Positions 24,485 to 32,798 of a stretch of DNA of 64,000 nucleotides are shown here, piece after piece. A program made the translations under genes and the position numbers. Source of the stretch: JBBPZK01 sp965219175. Its GTDB lineage: Bacteria > Actinomycetota > Rubrobacteria > Rubrobacterales > Rubrobacteraceae. The DNA lies in the NCBI GenBank assembly GCA_965219175.1, contig CBDCNI010000001.1:124001-188000 (forward strand), in the 5' to 3' direction. Below the pieces are notes generated by a model. The model ran no database searches and had not been told where the DNA came from. It saw nothing but the letters and a program-made list of their open reading frames with translations. Position 1 is the stretch's first letter. Each line of letters begins with the position of its first letter.

Positions 24485-25803
24485 TAGCCGACCTTCTCGG
24501 TTGCCCCGACCTCGGCCAGCGCCTCCTCGAAGACGTTGGCCGCTTCTTTCGCCGCCTCGCGTGTGATGGTGAGCGGTGGGGAGATGCGGAGGGCGTTCGC
24601 CCCGATGCCGCCCTTACCTACGAGGACACCGCGCTCCCGGCAGGCCTGCATGAAGCGCGTCGCAGCAGACGGGTTCGGCTCGCCGCCCGGCCCGACCATC
24701 TCAAGGGCGAGCATCAGGCCGCGCCCGCGCACCTCGCCGACCACCGGGCTGTCTTCCGCCATCTTTATGAGGCGGTCCTTGAGATAGCCGCCTACTTCAT
24801 CGGCGTTGTTCTGGAGGTCGTTTTCGATGATGTAGTTCAGGTTGGCGAGGGCACCGGCTGAGGCTACGTGGTTGCCGCCGAAGGTCGAGACGTGGAGCTT
24901 GCCGGAGATGGAGTCTATGACCTCGGCGCGGCCCATTACGGCGCCGATGGCGAGGCCGTTACCGAGGCCCTTAGCCATCGTGATCAGGTCCGGCTCGATC
25001 CCCGACTCCTCTATTCCCCAGAAGTGGGAGCCGGTCCTACCGAACGCCGTCTGGACCTCATCCGAGATGTACAGGATGCCGGTCTCGTCCAGCACTTCCT
25101 TGACTCCCGCTATGTACTCCGGCGGTAGCTCTATAAAGCCCCCGACGCCCTGTATAGGCTCGGCGATAAAGGCGGCGACGTGGCCGGTCGTGGCCGTTTG
25201 AACCACGTTGCGGAGGTCGTCGGCGCAGGCGCGGGCAAATTCTGGGTCGCCTTTTTTGAATGGTCCGTAGAGAGAGGAGTAGGCGTGATGCGGGGGCATA
25301 GCGTAGGTTACGTCCAGGGCGGAGCGGGAGGTGGGGCGCCACGAGCCCTGGCCGGTAATGCCCATCGTCCCGAACGAGCCGCCGTGGTAAGAGCCGCGCA
25401 GGGCGAGGATCTCACTGGAGCGCCGGTACTGCGTCGCGAAGAGCAGCGCCGCCTCGTTCGCCTCGCTGCCGCTGGAGACGAAGAATACTTTCTGGTCGCC
25501 GGAGATCGGGGACAGCTCGATGAGCTTCTCGGCCAGCTTTACCTGGTTCTCTATGAGGTATAGGGTCGAGGAGTGGAGGATCTTCCCTGCCTGCTCCCGG
25601 ACGGCCTCGACGATCTCCGGGATGTCGTGGCCGCTGATGGTGGTGACGATGCCGCCGAAGAAGTCGAGGTACTCGTTGCCTTCGGAGTCCCAGACCTTGA
25701 AGCCCTCGCCGTGCGTCAGCTCCATCGGCTCGTCGTAGTAGAGTGAGATCCACTCGGGTACAACCGCCTTGTGCCGCCGGAGCAACTCATCCGGGTTCGT
25801 CAT
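24484..25803 (-). CDS. Class III aminotransferase (beta-alanine/omega-amino acid type)
   Basis: This 439-residue PLP enzyme has S-S-G-S-E-A-N-E-A-A, R-G-S-Y-H-G-G-S-F-G, E-P-I-Q-G-V-G-G, S-D-E-V-Q-T-A-F-G-R-T-G (PLP-binding Asp) and M-A-K-G-L-G-N-G (Schiff-base Lys). It is an aspartate-aminotransferase-superfamily class III enzyme acting on omega-amino groups. Placed between dihydropyrimidinase and the M20 hydrolase, it most likely converts beta-alanine to malonate semialdehyde. An AGXT2-like beta-alanine/glyoxylate or pyruvate specificity is possible. Its start overlaps the dihydropyrimidinase stop by four bases. Confidence 0.86.
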   Translation of the reverse strand: MTNPDELLRRHKAVVPEWISLYYDEPMELTHGEGFKVWDSEGNEYLDFFGGIVTTISGHDIPEIVEAVREQAGKILHSSTLYLIENQVKLAEKLIELSPISGDQKVFFVSSGSEANEAALLFATQYRRSSEILALRGSYHGGSFGTMGITGQGSWRPTSRSALDVTYAMPPHHAYSSLYGPFKKGDPEFARACADDLRNVVQTATTGHVAAFIAEPIQGVGGFIELPPEYIAGVKEVLDETGILYISDEVQTAFGRTGSHFWGIEESGIEPDLITMAKGLGNGLAIGAVMGRAEVIDSISGKLHVSTFGGNHVASAGALANLNYIIENDLQNNADEVGGYLKDRLIKMAEDSPVVGEVRGRGLMLALEMVGPGGEPNPSAATRFMQACRERGVLVGKGGIGANALRISPPLTITREAAKEAANVFEEALAEVGATEKVG

Positions 25804-27203
25804 ACTCGCACCTCCACATCCGGAGCCGTGAAGCTCCGCTCGATAAATTTCCCGTTTCCGCGCTCCCCGACTACTTCTCCATCCTTATACACGAGCCCGC
25901 CCCGCACGTAAACTGCCACCGGACCGCCGTGGAAACTCATCCCTTCATACGGCGTGTAGTCCACGTTGCCGTGCCGGTTCTCTACCGTCGCCGTTGTCGA
26001 AAGCTCCGGGTCCCAGAGCACGACGTCCGCGTCCGCGCCGGGCGCCAGGGTCCCTTTTTTCGGATACGCTCCGTAGATCCTCGCCTGGTTGGTGGAGAGT
26101 ACGGCGACGAACTGGTTCTCGGAGAGCTTTCCCTCGCGCACCCCGAGCGTCCAGAGCGCCATCGCCCTTTCTTCGGCGCCGGGCAGACCGTTCGGGATGT
26201 TGACGAAGTTGTCCCGGCCGAGCTCCTTCTGTCCTTCGTAGTTGAACGCGCAGTGGTCGGAGCCGAAGATCTGCAAATCCCCGAACTTCAGGCCGTTCCA
26301 CAGCGCCGGACGGTTCGACGGGTCGCGAAGCGGCGGAGAGCAGACATACTTGGCGCCCTCGAAACCTTCACGGTCCAGGTCTTCGTATTCGAGGGCGAAG
26401 TATTGCGGGCAGGTCTCAGCGTAGACCTTCTGGCCGCGTTCGTGGGCGCGGTGGATCTCCTCCAGAGCCGCCGCGCAGGAGACGTGGACGATCAGGATCG
26501 GGGCTCCGGCAACCTCCGCGAGCCTTATTGCCCTCCCCGTCGCCTCGGCTTCTACTTCTACTGGACGTGTCAGGGCGTGGAACTTGGGGGCGATGTCGCC
26601 ACGGGCGAGAGCCTGCTCCTGGAGTTTGGAGATCACATCCCCGTTCTCGGCGTGTACGAGCACGAGAACCCCGGCGTCCTTCGAGAGTTGCAAGACCTCG
26701 AAGAGGTCGTCGTCCTCGGTGTAGAGGGGCGTTCCCTTGTAGGCCATGAATATCTTGACGGACGCGACGCCTTTCTCCGCCAGGCTCGGCAACTCGTCCT
26801 TTATATCGTCGCGCAGGTCGGTGATGGCAACGTGGAAACCGTAGTCTATTACCGCCTTGCCGCGGGCTTTCTCCGTCCAGGTGTCGAAAGCGCCGGCGAG
26901 CGTGCCGCCCTCTTCCTGTAGGGCGAAGTCGATGATCGTGGTGGTGCCGCCGGCCGCCGCCGCTTCCGTGCCGGTCGCCCAGTCATCGGCCGCCACGGTC
27001 CCCCCGAAGGGCATATCCATGTGCGTATGGGCATCTATAAAGCCCGGCATGACGAGCTTGCCGCCCGCTTCCACCGTCTCGGCCCCGTTGGCGTCGAGGT
27101 TCGTACCGACGGCGGAGACTTTTCCGTCCTCCACGAGCACGTCCGCCTGGTAGCTGCCCTCTGCGGTCACGACCGTCCCGCCGCTAAAGAGTAATTTCGT
27201 CAT
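25800..27203 (-). CDS. hydA: Dihydropyrimidinase (D-hydantoinase)
   Basis: This 467-residue cyclic amidohydrolase has all metal ligands: His59 and His61 in D-A-H-T-H-M-D, the carboxylated Lys150 in V-K-I-F-M-A-Y-K-G, His184 in L-V-H-A-E-N-G, His240 in I-V-H-V-S-C-A and Asp316 in G-S-D-H-C-A-F. It opens dihydrouracil to N-carbamoyl-beta-alanine. ATG at 27203 has AAGGAG upstream. An earlier in-frame start at 27293 would lie in the preceding carrier gene. It is coupled to the aminotransferase by a four-base overlap. Together with the M20 hydrolase it forms the hydrolytic core of reductive pyrimidine catabolism. Confidence 0.94.
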   Translation of the reverse strand: MTKLLFSGGTVVTAEGSYQADVLVEDGKVSAVGTNLDANGAETVEAGGKLVMPGFIDAHTHMDMPFGGTVAADDWATGTEAAAAGGTTTIIDFALQEEGGTLAGAFDTWTEKARGKAVIDYGFHVAITDLRDDIKDELPSLAEKGVASVKIFMAYKGTPLYTEDDDLFEVLQLSKDAGVLVLVHAENGDVISKLQEQALARGDIAPKFHALTRPVEVEAEATGRAIRLAEVAGAPILIVHVSCAAALEEIHRAHERGQKVYAETCPQYFALEYEDLDREGFEGAKYVCSPPLRDPSNRPALWNGLKFGDLQIFGSDHCAFNYEGQKELGRDNFVNIPNGLPGAEERAMALWTLGVREGKLSENQFVAVLSTNQARIYGAYPKKGTLAPGADADVVLWDPELSTTATVENRHGNVDYTPYEGMSFHGGPVAVYVRGGLVYKDGEVVGERGNGKFIERSFTAPDVEVRV

Positions 27204-27231
27204 CTGTCCGCTCCTTTCCCGAGTTCTTATT

Positions 27232-28704
27232 CTACGCTTCGGTCTTTTCGGCCCGCGACGGCTCGCCGGCCTCTTCTCGGACTTCATCCCCACCGCCGCG
27301 TCCGGTCACTATGCCGAGCCGGTAGAGAGAATAATAGAGCAATCCGGCGATGAGCATGCCGGCCGCCCACGAGAGGTCGAGGCCGCCCGTCGCGCGGGCG
27401 ATTGGACCCTGGAGCGGCCCGACGAGACCGTAGAGGAACATCCAGGTGATTACGAGCCCGGCGAGCAGGGAGCCGACCGCCGCCCAGTTTACGTCGCCCA
27501 CCCGTGACTCCGCAGGCGACTGGTAGAGGGCATCGATATCGATATCTTCGCGCCGGATGATGTAGAAGTGGACCAGCATGATCGCCGCCCAAGGACTCGC
27601 CCACGCGACGACGCCCGCCAGCCACGAGTCGAGCTGCGCGGCGATGTTTCCCTCGAAGACCAGGTAGATCGTGAAAGCCGTCGCAAAGACCCCGACGACC
27701 ATCGCCAGCACGTCGCGGCGTACCTTGATGTCGAGGGCGAGCGCCGAGACCGACGTTGAGTAGACGTTCAAGATGTTGGTGGCGATAGGTCCGTGGAGTA
27801 CCAGGAACAGAACAGGGATCGCCAGGGCGCCGAACGTGTTCACGATTATGACCGCCGGGTCGGCGCCCGTGCCCGTCGTTGCGATGGACGCCCCGAGCAC
27901 CCCGAGCCACATCACCGGCACGAACTGCCCGAGAGCGCCCGCCAGAAACAGTCTCTTCCTGGGAACAGAGCGCGGGACGAAGCGGGAGTAGTCCGAGGCG
28001 TAGGCGAGCCAGGTGATCCCCCACCCGATGCCGATGGCGGTCATGACCTGGCTGATGGCCGTCCAGCGGGCGGCGCCTTCGGCTTTTCCGGCGAAGCCCC
28101 ACTGGATGTCGCCGCCGGTCCACGCGACGATGGACATGGCGGCCAGGATGACGAGCGTAACGGGGACCGTCCACTTCTCGAAGGTACGGATAGCGTAGAA
28201 GCCGAGTACGGCGAGCCCGACCTGAATAGCCATCAGAAAGAGTACCAGGATGATCTTCACGAGCGCCGTCTCGGGGAGGCCGAGTTGCTTGAGGAGGGCG
28301 ACACCGAGATCGAGGATTATCCAGGTGTTTATGGCGATCCAACCGGTCGCGATTATCACCTGGAAGAAAGCGGGCAGGTACGCCCCCCGACGCCCGAACG
28401 CGCTGCGGGAGAGAACCATCTGCGTAACACCCGTGCGCTGTCCCATCAGCACGAAAGCCCCGAAGATCGTCACCCCGATGGCGTTGCCGACGGCCAGCAC
28501 TATAACCGTCTCCCAGAACCCGAGTCCCAGCACGATGCCGAGCGCTCCCAGCACCCAGTTGATCGGGGCGATGTTGGCGCCGCCCCAGATCCAGAACTGG
28601 TCCAACGCCGTCGCGTCCCGATACTCCTCCGGCACCGGCGCGATGCTATTGTGCTTCTCGACGTGCGTAGCTTCCGCTATCTCACCCTCGTACCGTTCGC
28701 TCAT
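27232..28704 (-). CDS. NCS1-family nucleobase:cation symporter (second of three)
   Basis: This 490-residue, twelve-helix carrier has D-Q-F-W-I-W-G-G-A-N-I-A-P-I-N-W in the first helix, M-V-L-S-R-S-A-F-G-R-R-G in helix 3 and A-S-D-Y-S-R-F-V-P in helix 6. These resemble the CodB/purine-cytosine permease branch of NCS1 more than the PucI branch. It lies directly upstream of dihydropyrimidinase and 45 bases after the cytosine deaminase gene, so cytosine or uracil is the most likely substrate. The C-terminus is charged and cytosolic. Confidence 0.88.
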   Translation of the reverse strand: MSERYEGEIAEATHVEKHNSIAPVPEEYRDATALDQFWIWGGANIAPINWVLGALGIVLGLGFWETVIVLAVGNAIGVTIFGAFVLMGQRTGVTQMVLSRSAFGRRGAYLPAFFQVIIATGWIAINTWIILDLGVALLKQLGLPETALVKIILVLFLMAIQVGLAVLGFYAIRTFEKWTVPVTLVILAAMSIVAWTGGDIQWGFAGKAEGAARWTAISQVMTAIGIGWGITWLAYASDYSRFVPRSVPRKRLFLAGALGQFVPVMWLGVLGASIATTGTGADPAVIIVNTFGALAIPVLFLVLHGPIATNILNVYSTSVSALALDIKVRRDVLAMVVGVFATAFTIYLVFEGNIAAQLDSWLAGVVAWASPWAAIMLVHFYIIRREDIDIDALYQSPAESRVGDVNWAAVGSLLAGLVITWMFLYGLVGPLQGPIARATGGLDLSWAAGMLIAGLLYYSLYRLGIVTGRGGGDEVREEAGEPSRAEKTEA

Positions 28705-28748
28705 TCCCGCTCCGTTCTCGTCTGTTTGCTACGCACCACGAGCCTCAT

Positions 28749-30002
28749 CTACCTCTCGAAATCGACGACTTCACCCATCAGCTTGCTCTCGGCCGGACGC
28801 GTCTCGGAGATCACCACTCCCTCCCGGACGACGAGCGTAGTGCTCGCCAGCCGGCGCATCGCCTCCCATTTATCCGGCGCGTCCACTAACACGAAGCTCG
28901 CCGGTTTCCCTTCCTCTATCCCATACTCCTCGACGCCGAGTGTGCGGGCAGCGTTCCGGGTAACCATGTCGAAGCAGGCCGTGACCTCCTCACGGCTCGT
29001 CATGTGGCAGGCGTGGACCGCCATGTACGCGGGCTGGAGCATTCCGCCGGTCCCGAGCGGGTACCACGGGTCCATCACGTCGTCGTAACCCAAAGAGACA
29101 TTAAGGCCGTTCTGCCAAAGCTCCTTGACGCGGGTGACGCCGCGTCGTTTCGGGTAAGCATCGTAGCGACCCTGGAGGGTTATGTTGATGAGCGGGTTCG
29201 CCACGAAGTTTATGTCCGACTTCACCAGGAACCCCATCAACTTGAAGGCATAGGCGTTGTCGTAGGAGCCAAAGGCGGCCGTGTGGCTCGCCGTCACGCG
29301 TCCGCCCATCCCGGTTCGAATGGCCTCGGCCGCCATGACTTCCAGAAAGCGTGACTCTGGATCGTCGGTCTCGTCGCAGTGGATGTCTATTGGCAAGTCG
29401 TACTTCTCGGCGAGCCGGAAGCTCTCCTTGACGGACTCGGCGCCCATCTCACGGGTGTGCTCGAAGTGTGGAATGCCGCCGACGACGTCCGCGCCGAGCT
29501 TCAGCGCTTCCTCCATAAGCTCCACGCCTCCCGGATAAGAGGTCATGCCCTCCTGGGGGAAAGCGACGATCTGCACCCCGATCCAGTCGCGCACCTTCTC
29601 TCTAACTTCGAGCAGCGCCTTGAGGCCGGTAAGCTCCGGGTCGGTCACGTCTACGTGGGTGCGGACGTGGAGGACACCCTGGGCCGCCTGCCAGCGGAGG
29701 AGCTTCGTTGCGCGCTCCACAACGTCCTCGCGGGAGATCTTCTTCTTTCGTTCGGACCATATCTGGATGCCCTCGAACAGAGTCCCGGACTCGTTCCAGC
29801 GCGGGTCTCCGGCGGTCAGGGTAGTGTCGAGGTGGACGTGTGACTCCATGAACGGCGGTGAAACCAGGCGGCCTCTAGCGTCTATCTCGCGTTCGGCTTG
29901 CTCCTCGATGCGCGGCGATATCCGTTGGATCCCACCCTCTGCCACACCGATGTCAACCAGTTCGCCGTCGAGACGGGCGCCTCGCAGGATCCACTCGTAC
30001 AA
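28749..30002 (-). CDS. Cytosine deaminase-type amidohydrolase
   Basis: This 417-residue amidohydrolase-superfamily enzyme has the metal ligands in S-H-V-H-L-D-T-T, the conserved H-V-R-T-H-V-D-V, D-I-H-C-D-E-T-D-D, A-S-H-T-A-A-F-G-S-Y and the catalytic Asp in L-G-Y-D-D-V-M-D-P-W-Y. This pattern is that of bacterial CodA-type cytosine deaminases, including the H-C-D-E and S-H-x-x-A motifs. It would turn cytosine into uracil at the head of the operon. TTG at 30002 is preceded by AGGAGG. A clear promoter lies about 100 bases upstream at 30108-30136. Related enzymes act on isoguanine or creatinine, so substrate is assigned mainly from context. Confidence 0.86.
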   Translation of the reverse strand: MYEWILRGARLDGELVDIGVAEGGIQRISPRIEEQAEREIDARGRLVSPPFMESHVHLDTTLTAGDPRWNESGTLFEGIQIWSERKKKISREDVVERATKLLRWQAAQGVLHVRTHVDVTDPELTGLKALLEVREKVRDWIGVQIVAFPQEGMTSYPGGVELMEEALKLGADVVGGIPHFEHTREMGAESVKESFRLAEKYDLPIDIHCDETDDPESRFLEVMAAEAIRTGMGGRVTASHTAAFGSYDNAYAFKLMGFLVKSDINFVANPLINITLQGRYDAYPKRRGVTRVKELWQNGLNVSLGYDDVMDPWYPLGTGGMLQPAYMAVHACHMTSREEVTACFDMVTRNAARTLGVEEYGIEEGKPASFVLVDAPDKWEAMRRLASTTLVVREGVVISETRPAESKLMGEVVDFER

Positions 30003-30107
30003 AAGCCGAACCTCCTCCTCGGATCCATCATTGCCGCAACTGCCTCCTTTGGAACCGAATAGCTTCCGCCAGCGAGGCCCTGCAGCTTCTCCAGACCTTT
30101 CGCCCGC

Positions 30108-30136
30108 ATTATAGGGATCTGGTAGCGTAACTGTAA
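30108..30136 (-). promoter_or_regulatory. Promoter of the pyrimidine operon
   Basis: On the minus strand, TTACAG (30131-30136) and a perfect TATAAT (30108-30113) are separated by exactly 17 bases. Transcription would begin near 30101, giving a leader of about 100 bases before the cytosine deaminase start at 30002. The leader contains a second AAGGAGG near 30045 but no recognised riboswitch. Confidence 0.55.
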
Positions 30137-30243
30137 CCGTGTATAAAACGCGTCGTCGTGCGCCAGCAACCGCCGGACGCCACGACCGGAGGTGGCAGGC
30201 ATTTTACAGCCCACTACCCCCGGCCGGGTTCCTCTACGTTGTA

Positions 30244-31725
30244 CTAGAGTTCTTCGGCGATCTCCAACGCGGGCTCCGCGACTTCCGTGCTCTCGGCACG
30301 CACCGACGCCATCAGGGCCGTGTAAGCTACGAACGAGACCCCGAGGCCGAGGAACCAGGTGTAGTGTGAGAGGGAAGCTAGAAACCCGAGGCCGAGCAGC
30401 GGCCCGAAGACACCGACGAAAGCGACGGTGAGGCCCAGGGCTGTCGCAATGAGCGCCCGCGGGTTCCAGCCTCCCGTGTACTCGTAGTCTCCATCTTTGG
30501 TATAGAAACTGGCGAGATCGTAGTTGCGGCGCCGGACGAGATAGAAGTCCGCGATCATTATTCCGGCCACGGGACCGAGCGCCCCGCCGATGTAGCCGAG
30601 CACGGCGAAGATGGTCTGGGCGTTGTCCATCCACAGCCAGGGCGCGAAAAAGAAACCTACGAGGATGGAGATCAAGCTGGCCCGCACGAAGTTCAACTTT
30701 CTCGGGAACATATTCACCAGGTCGTAGGCCGGAGATACGATGTTCGCCGCCACGTTCACCGAGAGCGTGGCTATAAGTATGGTCGCGGCCCCGAGGAACA
30801 GGATTATCGGGTTGTCGAACTGCTGTATGAGAGCGACGGGCTCGTAGATGGGACGCCCGAAGGCGATGGTCGAGCCGGCGGTAATAGCGATGCTCATGAT
30901 CGAGAAGAGGATGGTCGTGAGCGGCAGCCCGATAGCCTGTCCGGTCATCTGGTCTTTCTGGGAACGGGAGAATCGGGTGAAGTCCGGGATGTTCAAGACG
31001 AGCGTGCTCCAGACGGAGACAAGCCCGGTCACCGAGACCGCGAACAGCGGCCAGAACTGACCAGGAGCGAGCTTGCTCGGCTGGTCGAAGAGGGGAGCGA
31101 CGCCCCCGGCGGCACTCACGGCCCAGACGACGAGGGCGCCCGCCGCGACGAGGACGATAGGCCCGGCCCAGAGTTCGAAGAACTTGACCCGCTCCATGCC
31201 GTGGAAGATCACATACGCGTGCAACGCCCAGAAGATGAGAAAGGAGATCCAACCATTAACCCCCATCCCCAGAAACGAAGCGTCCAGCGACTTCCAAGCC
31301 GGGAAGACACTCCCGATGATGGCGTTGATCGCCAAACTCCCGATATAAGTCTGAACGGCGAACCAGAAGATAGCCACGAACGCCCGAATAAATACCGGCA
31401 CCTGCGCCCCCCGATACCCGAACGAAGCCCGCAACAACACGGGGAAAGGCACCCCGTACTTCGCCCCCGCCACGCTATTGAGCCACATCGCCAGGACGAG
31501 AACCACGTTCGCCGTTGTCACCGTTCCAAGCGCCTGCCACGGGCTCATCCCGAGGCCGAGCAACCCGGCCGCCGTCGCGTAAGCTACCGCGTTGTGAACC
31601 ATCCCCATCCAGACCGTGGAGTAGTTCACCCAACTCCAGTCCCTCTTCTCTCGAGGAATGGGCTTCAGGTCCTCGTTATAAAGCGTGGGGTCGAACTGCT
31701 CGCCCCGGCCGGTCGCCACACTCAA
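30244..31725 (-). CDS. NCS1-family transporter (third of three)
   Basis: This 493-residue, twelve-helix carrier is closely similar in layout to the one at 20766-22289: Y-N-E-D-L-K-P-I-P-R-E-K-R-D-W, K-Y-G-V-P-F-P-V-L-L-R-A-S-F-G-Y-R-G, F-A-V-Q-T-Y-I-G, and N-I-P-D-F-T-R-F-S-R. It belongs to the PucI/allantoin-hydantoin branch. TTG at 31725 lies eight bases after GGGAGG. A 240-base gap with the operon promoter separates it from the deaminase gene, so it may be transcribed separately. A substrate such as allantoin, hydantoin or uracil is likely but cannot be fixed. Confidence 0.88.
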   Translation of the reverse strand: MSVATGRGEQFDPTLYNEDLKPIPREKRDWSWVNYSTVWMGMVHNAVAYATAAGLLGLGMSPWQALGTVTTANVVLVLAMWLNSVAGAKYGVPFPVLLRASFGYRGAQVPVFIRAFVAIFWFAVQTYIGSLAINAIIGSVFPAWKSLDASFLGMGVNGWISFLIFWALHAYVIFHGMERVKFFELWAGPIVLVAAGALVVWAVSAAGGVAPLFDQPSKLAPGQFWPLFAVSVTGLVSVWSTLVLNIPDFTRFSRSQKDQMTGQAIGLPLTTILFSIMSIAITAGSTIAFGRPIYEPVALIQQFDNPIILFLGAATILIATLSVNVAANIVSPAYDLVNMFPRKLNFVRASLISILVGFFFAPWLWMDNAQTIFAVLGYIGGALGPVAGIMIADFYLVRRRNYDLASFYTKDGDYEYTGGWNPRALIATALGLTVAFVGVFGPLLGLGFLASLSHYTWFLGLGVSFVAYTALMASVRAESTEVAEPALEIAEEL

Positions 31726-32065
31726 TAGAGATACCTCCCGTAGTCGTTCGCACGTATATGCACACGCTAAATGCTACGGGAGAGAGCTATACGAAAGCTT
31801 TGGCCCAAAGGCTAGTTTTCGGACGTGTCCGGACCCCGCTCTTTGTCCAGACACCAGAGCCACGAGATAGATCGCCGCAAAAGGGAACAGCATCGCCTCA
31901 AGCGTGGAGAGACGCATACCTCAGCCCTCCTTCAGATCTTCTCTACAACCGTGCCTCCCTCCGTCTGCAAACCGATCCAAAAGTGCCGGATTATTAGCAG
32001 ATGGGGTCACACAAAGCCATAGGCCGAGCGTACAATCTTTTCGGGACAACACAAGGAGGACGGAG
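31726..32065. other. Divergent intergenic region between an NCS1 gene and a flavin-binding protein gene
   Basis: About 340 bases contain the upstream regions of two divergent genes. TACAAT at 32031-32036, about 30 bases before the downstream ATG at 32066, is a possible plus-strand -10, with only a weak -35. No gene, repeat or RNA element was recognised. Confidence 0.4.
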
Positions 32066-32626
32066 ATGGGCAAGGTCTACGACAGCATCAGCGAAGAGTG
32101 GGCTATTTGGATCTCGGAGCAGCCAATGTTCTTCGTCGCCACCGCACCGGCCGATCCCGAGACGCACGTCAACGTCTCACCTCGGGGGCTCGACACCTTC
32201 AGGGTCATCGGCCCGAACCACGTCGCGTGGCTGGACCTCACGGGCAGCGGCGTCGAGACCATATCCCACATCAGGGCGAACGGCAGGATCACCCTGATGT
32301 TCTGCGCCTTCGAAGGACTTCTCAACATCTTGCGCCTCTACGGCCACGGCGAGGTGATCGAGCCCGGCGACCAAGGATACGAGGAGTCGCGCACCCGCTT
32401 CCCCGACTTGCCCGGCGAGAGGGCGATCATCGCCGTTGCGGTCCACCGGGTGGCGAGCTCGTGCGGTTTCGGCGTGCCGCGCATGGAATTCGTCAGCCCC
32501 CGCGAGCAACTCCTGACCTCAGCCGAACGCAAGGGCCCCGACAAAATGGCCGAGTACCGTACGCTCAACAACACCCGGAGTATAGACGGCCTGTCGGGCA
32601 TCGATCCGGCCCGCTCGAAAAGTTAG
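32066..32626 (+). CDS. Pyridoxamine-5'-phosphate-oxidase-like (FMN/F420 split-barrel) protein
   Basis: This 186-residue protein has the split-barrel pattern of the PPOX-like group: F-F-V-A-T-A with H-V-N-V-S-P-R-G, then R-V-I-G-P-N-H-V-A-W-L-D-L-T-G-S-G-V-E-T, R-I-T-L-M-F-C-A-F and L-R-L-Y-G-H-G-E-V-I. Such proteins bind FMN, F420 or haem and reduce or oxidise small molecules. The S-P-R-G-L-D-T-F segment suggests a cofactor-phosphate site. ATG at 32066 follows AAGGAGGA. It is monocistronic, and directly downstream on the other strand is the detached end of an LLM gene. Its substrate is unknown. Confidence 0.76.
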   Translation: MGKVYDSISEEWAIWISEQPMFFVATAPADPETHVNVSPRGLDTFRVIGPNHVAWLDLTGSGVETISHIRANGRITLMFCAFEGLLNILRLYGHGEVIEPGDQGYEESRTRFPDLPGERAIIAVAVHRVASSCGFGVPRMEFVSPREQLLTSAERKGPDKMAEYRTLNNTRSIDGLSGIDPARSKS

Positions 32627-32656
32627 AGGAAGCAGGCGTCAATTCCGCCGCAGGGG

Positions 32657-32791
32657 CTACTTCCCCGTCCAGCGGAGCTTTGGGATCACCCGTTCTCCAT
32701 ACACCCGGATGAACTCTTCCTGGTTGCGGCCGACGTTGTGGACGTAGACTTCGTCGAAGCCCAGGTCCACGTACTTCTGGATATACACTCG
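32657..32791 (-). pseudogene. Detached 3' end of an LLM-class oxidoreductase gene
   Basis: On the minus strand about 44 codons remain in frame, encoding Y-I-Q-K-Y-V-D-L-G-F-D-E-V-Y-V-H-N-V-G-R and the following residues to a TAG at 32657-32659. This matches the C-terminus of the intact LLM protein at 35499-36503 nearly residue for residue. At the DNA level 32660-32786 aligns with 35505-35631 in the same orientation at roughly 85% by eye. Similarity stops a few bases before the stop of the methyltransferase gene at 32799. There is no start or upstream part, so it is a remnant. It marks the left end of the restriction-modification insertion. Confidence 0.86.
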
Positions 32792-32798
32792 GTAAGCA

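Noticed and set aside
30003..30101. Riboswitch in the leader of the pyrimidine operon
   Set aside because: The leader is only about 100 bases and no known purine, pyrimidine or guanidine fold could be drawn. Two ribosome-like sites explain the purine runs.
29882..31252. Minus-strand open frame of 456 codons overlapping NCS1 and deaminase genes
   Set aside because: It is out of frame with two well-supported genes and has Arg/Pro-rich shadow composition.
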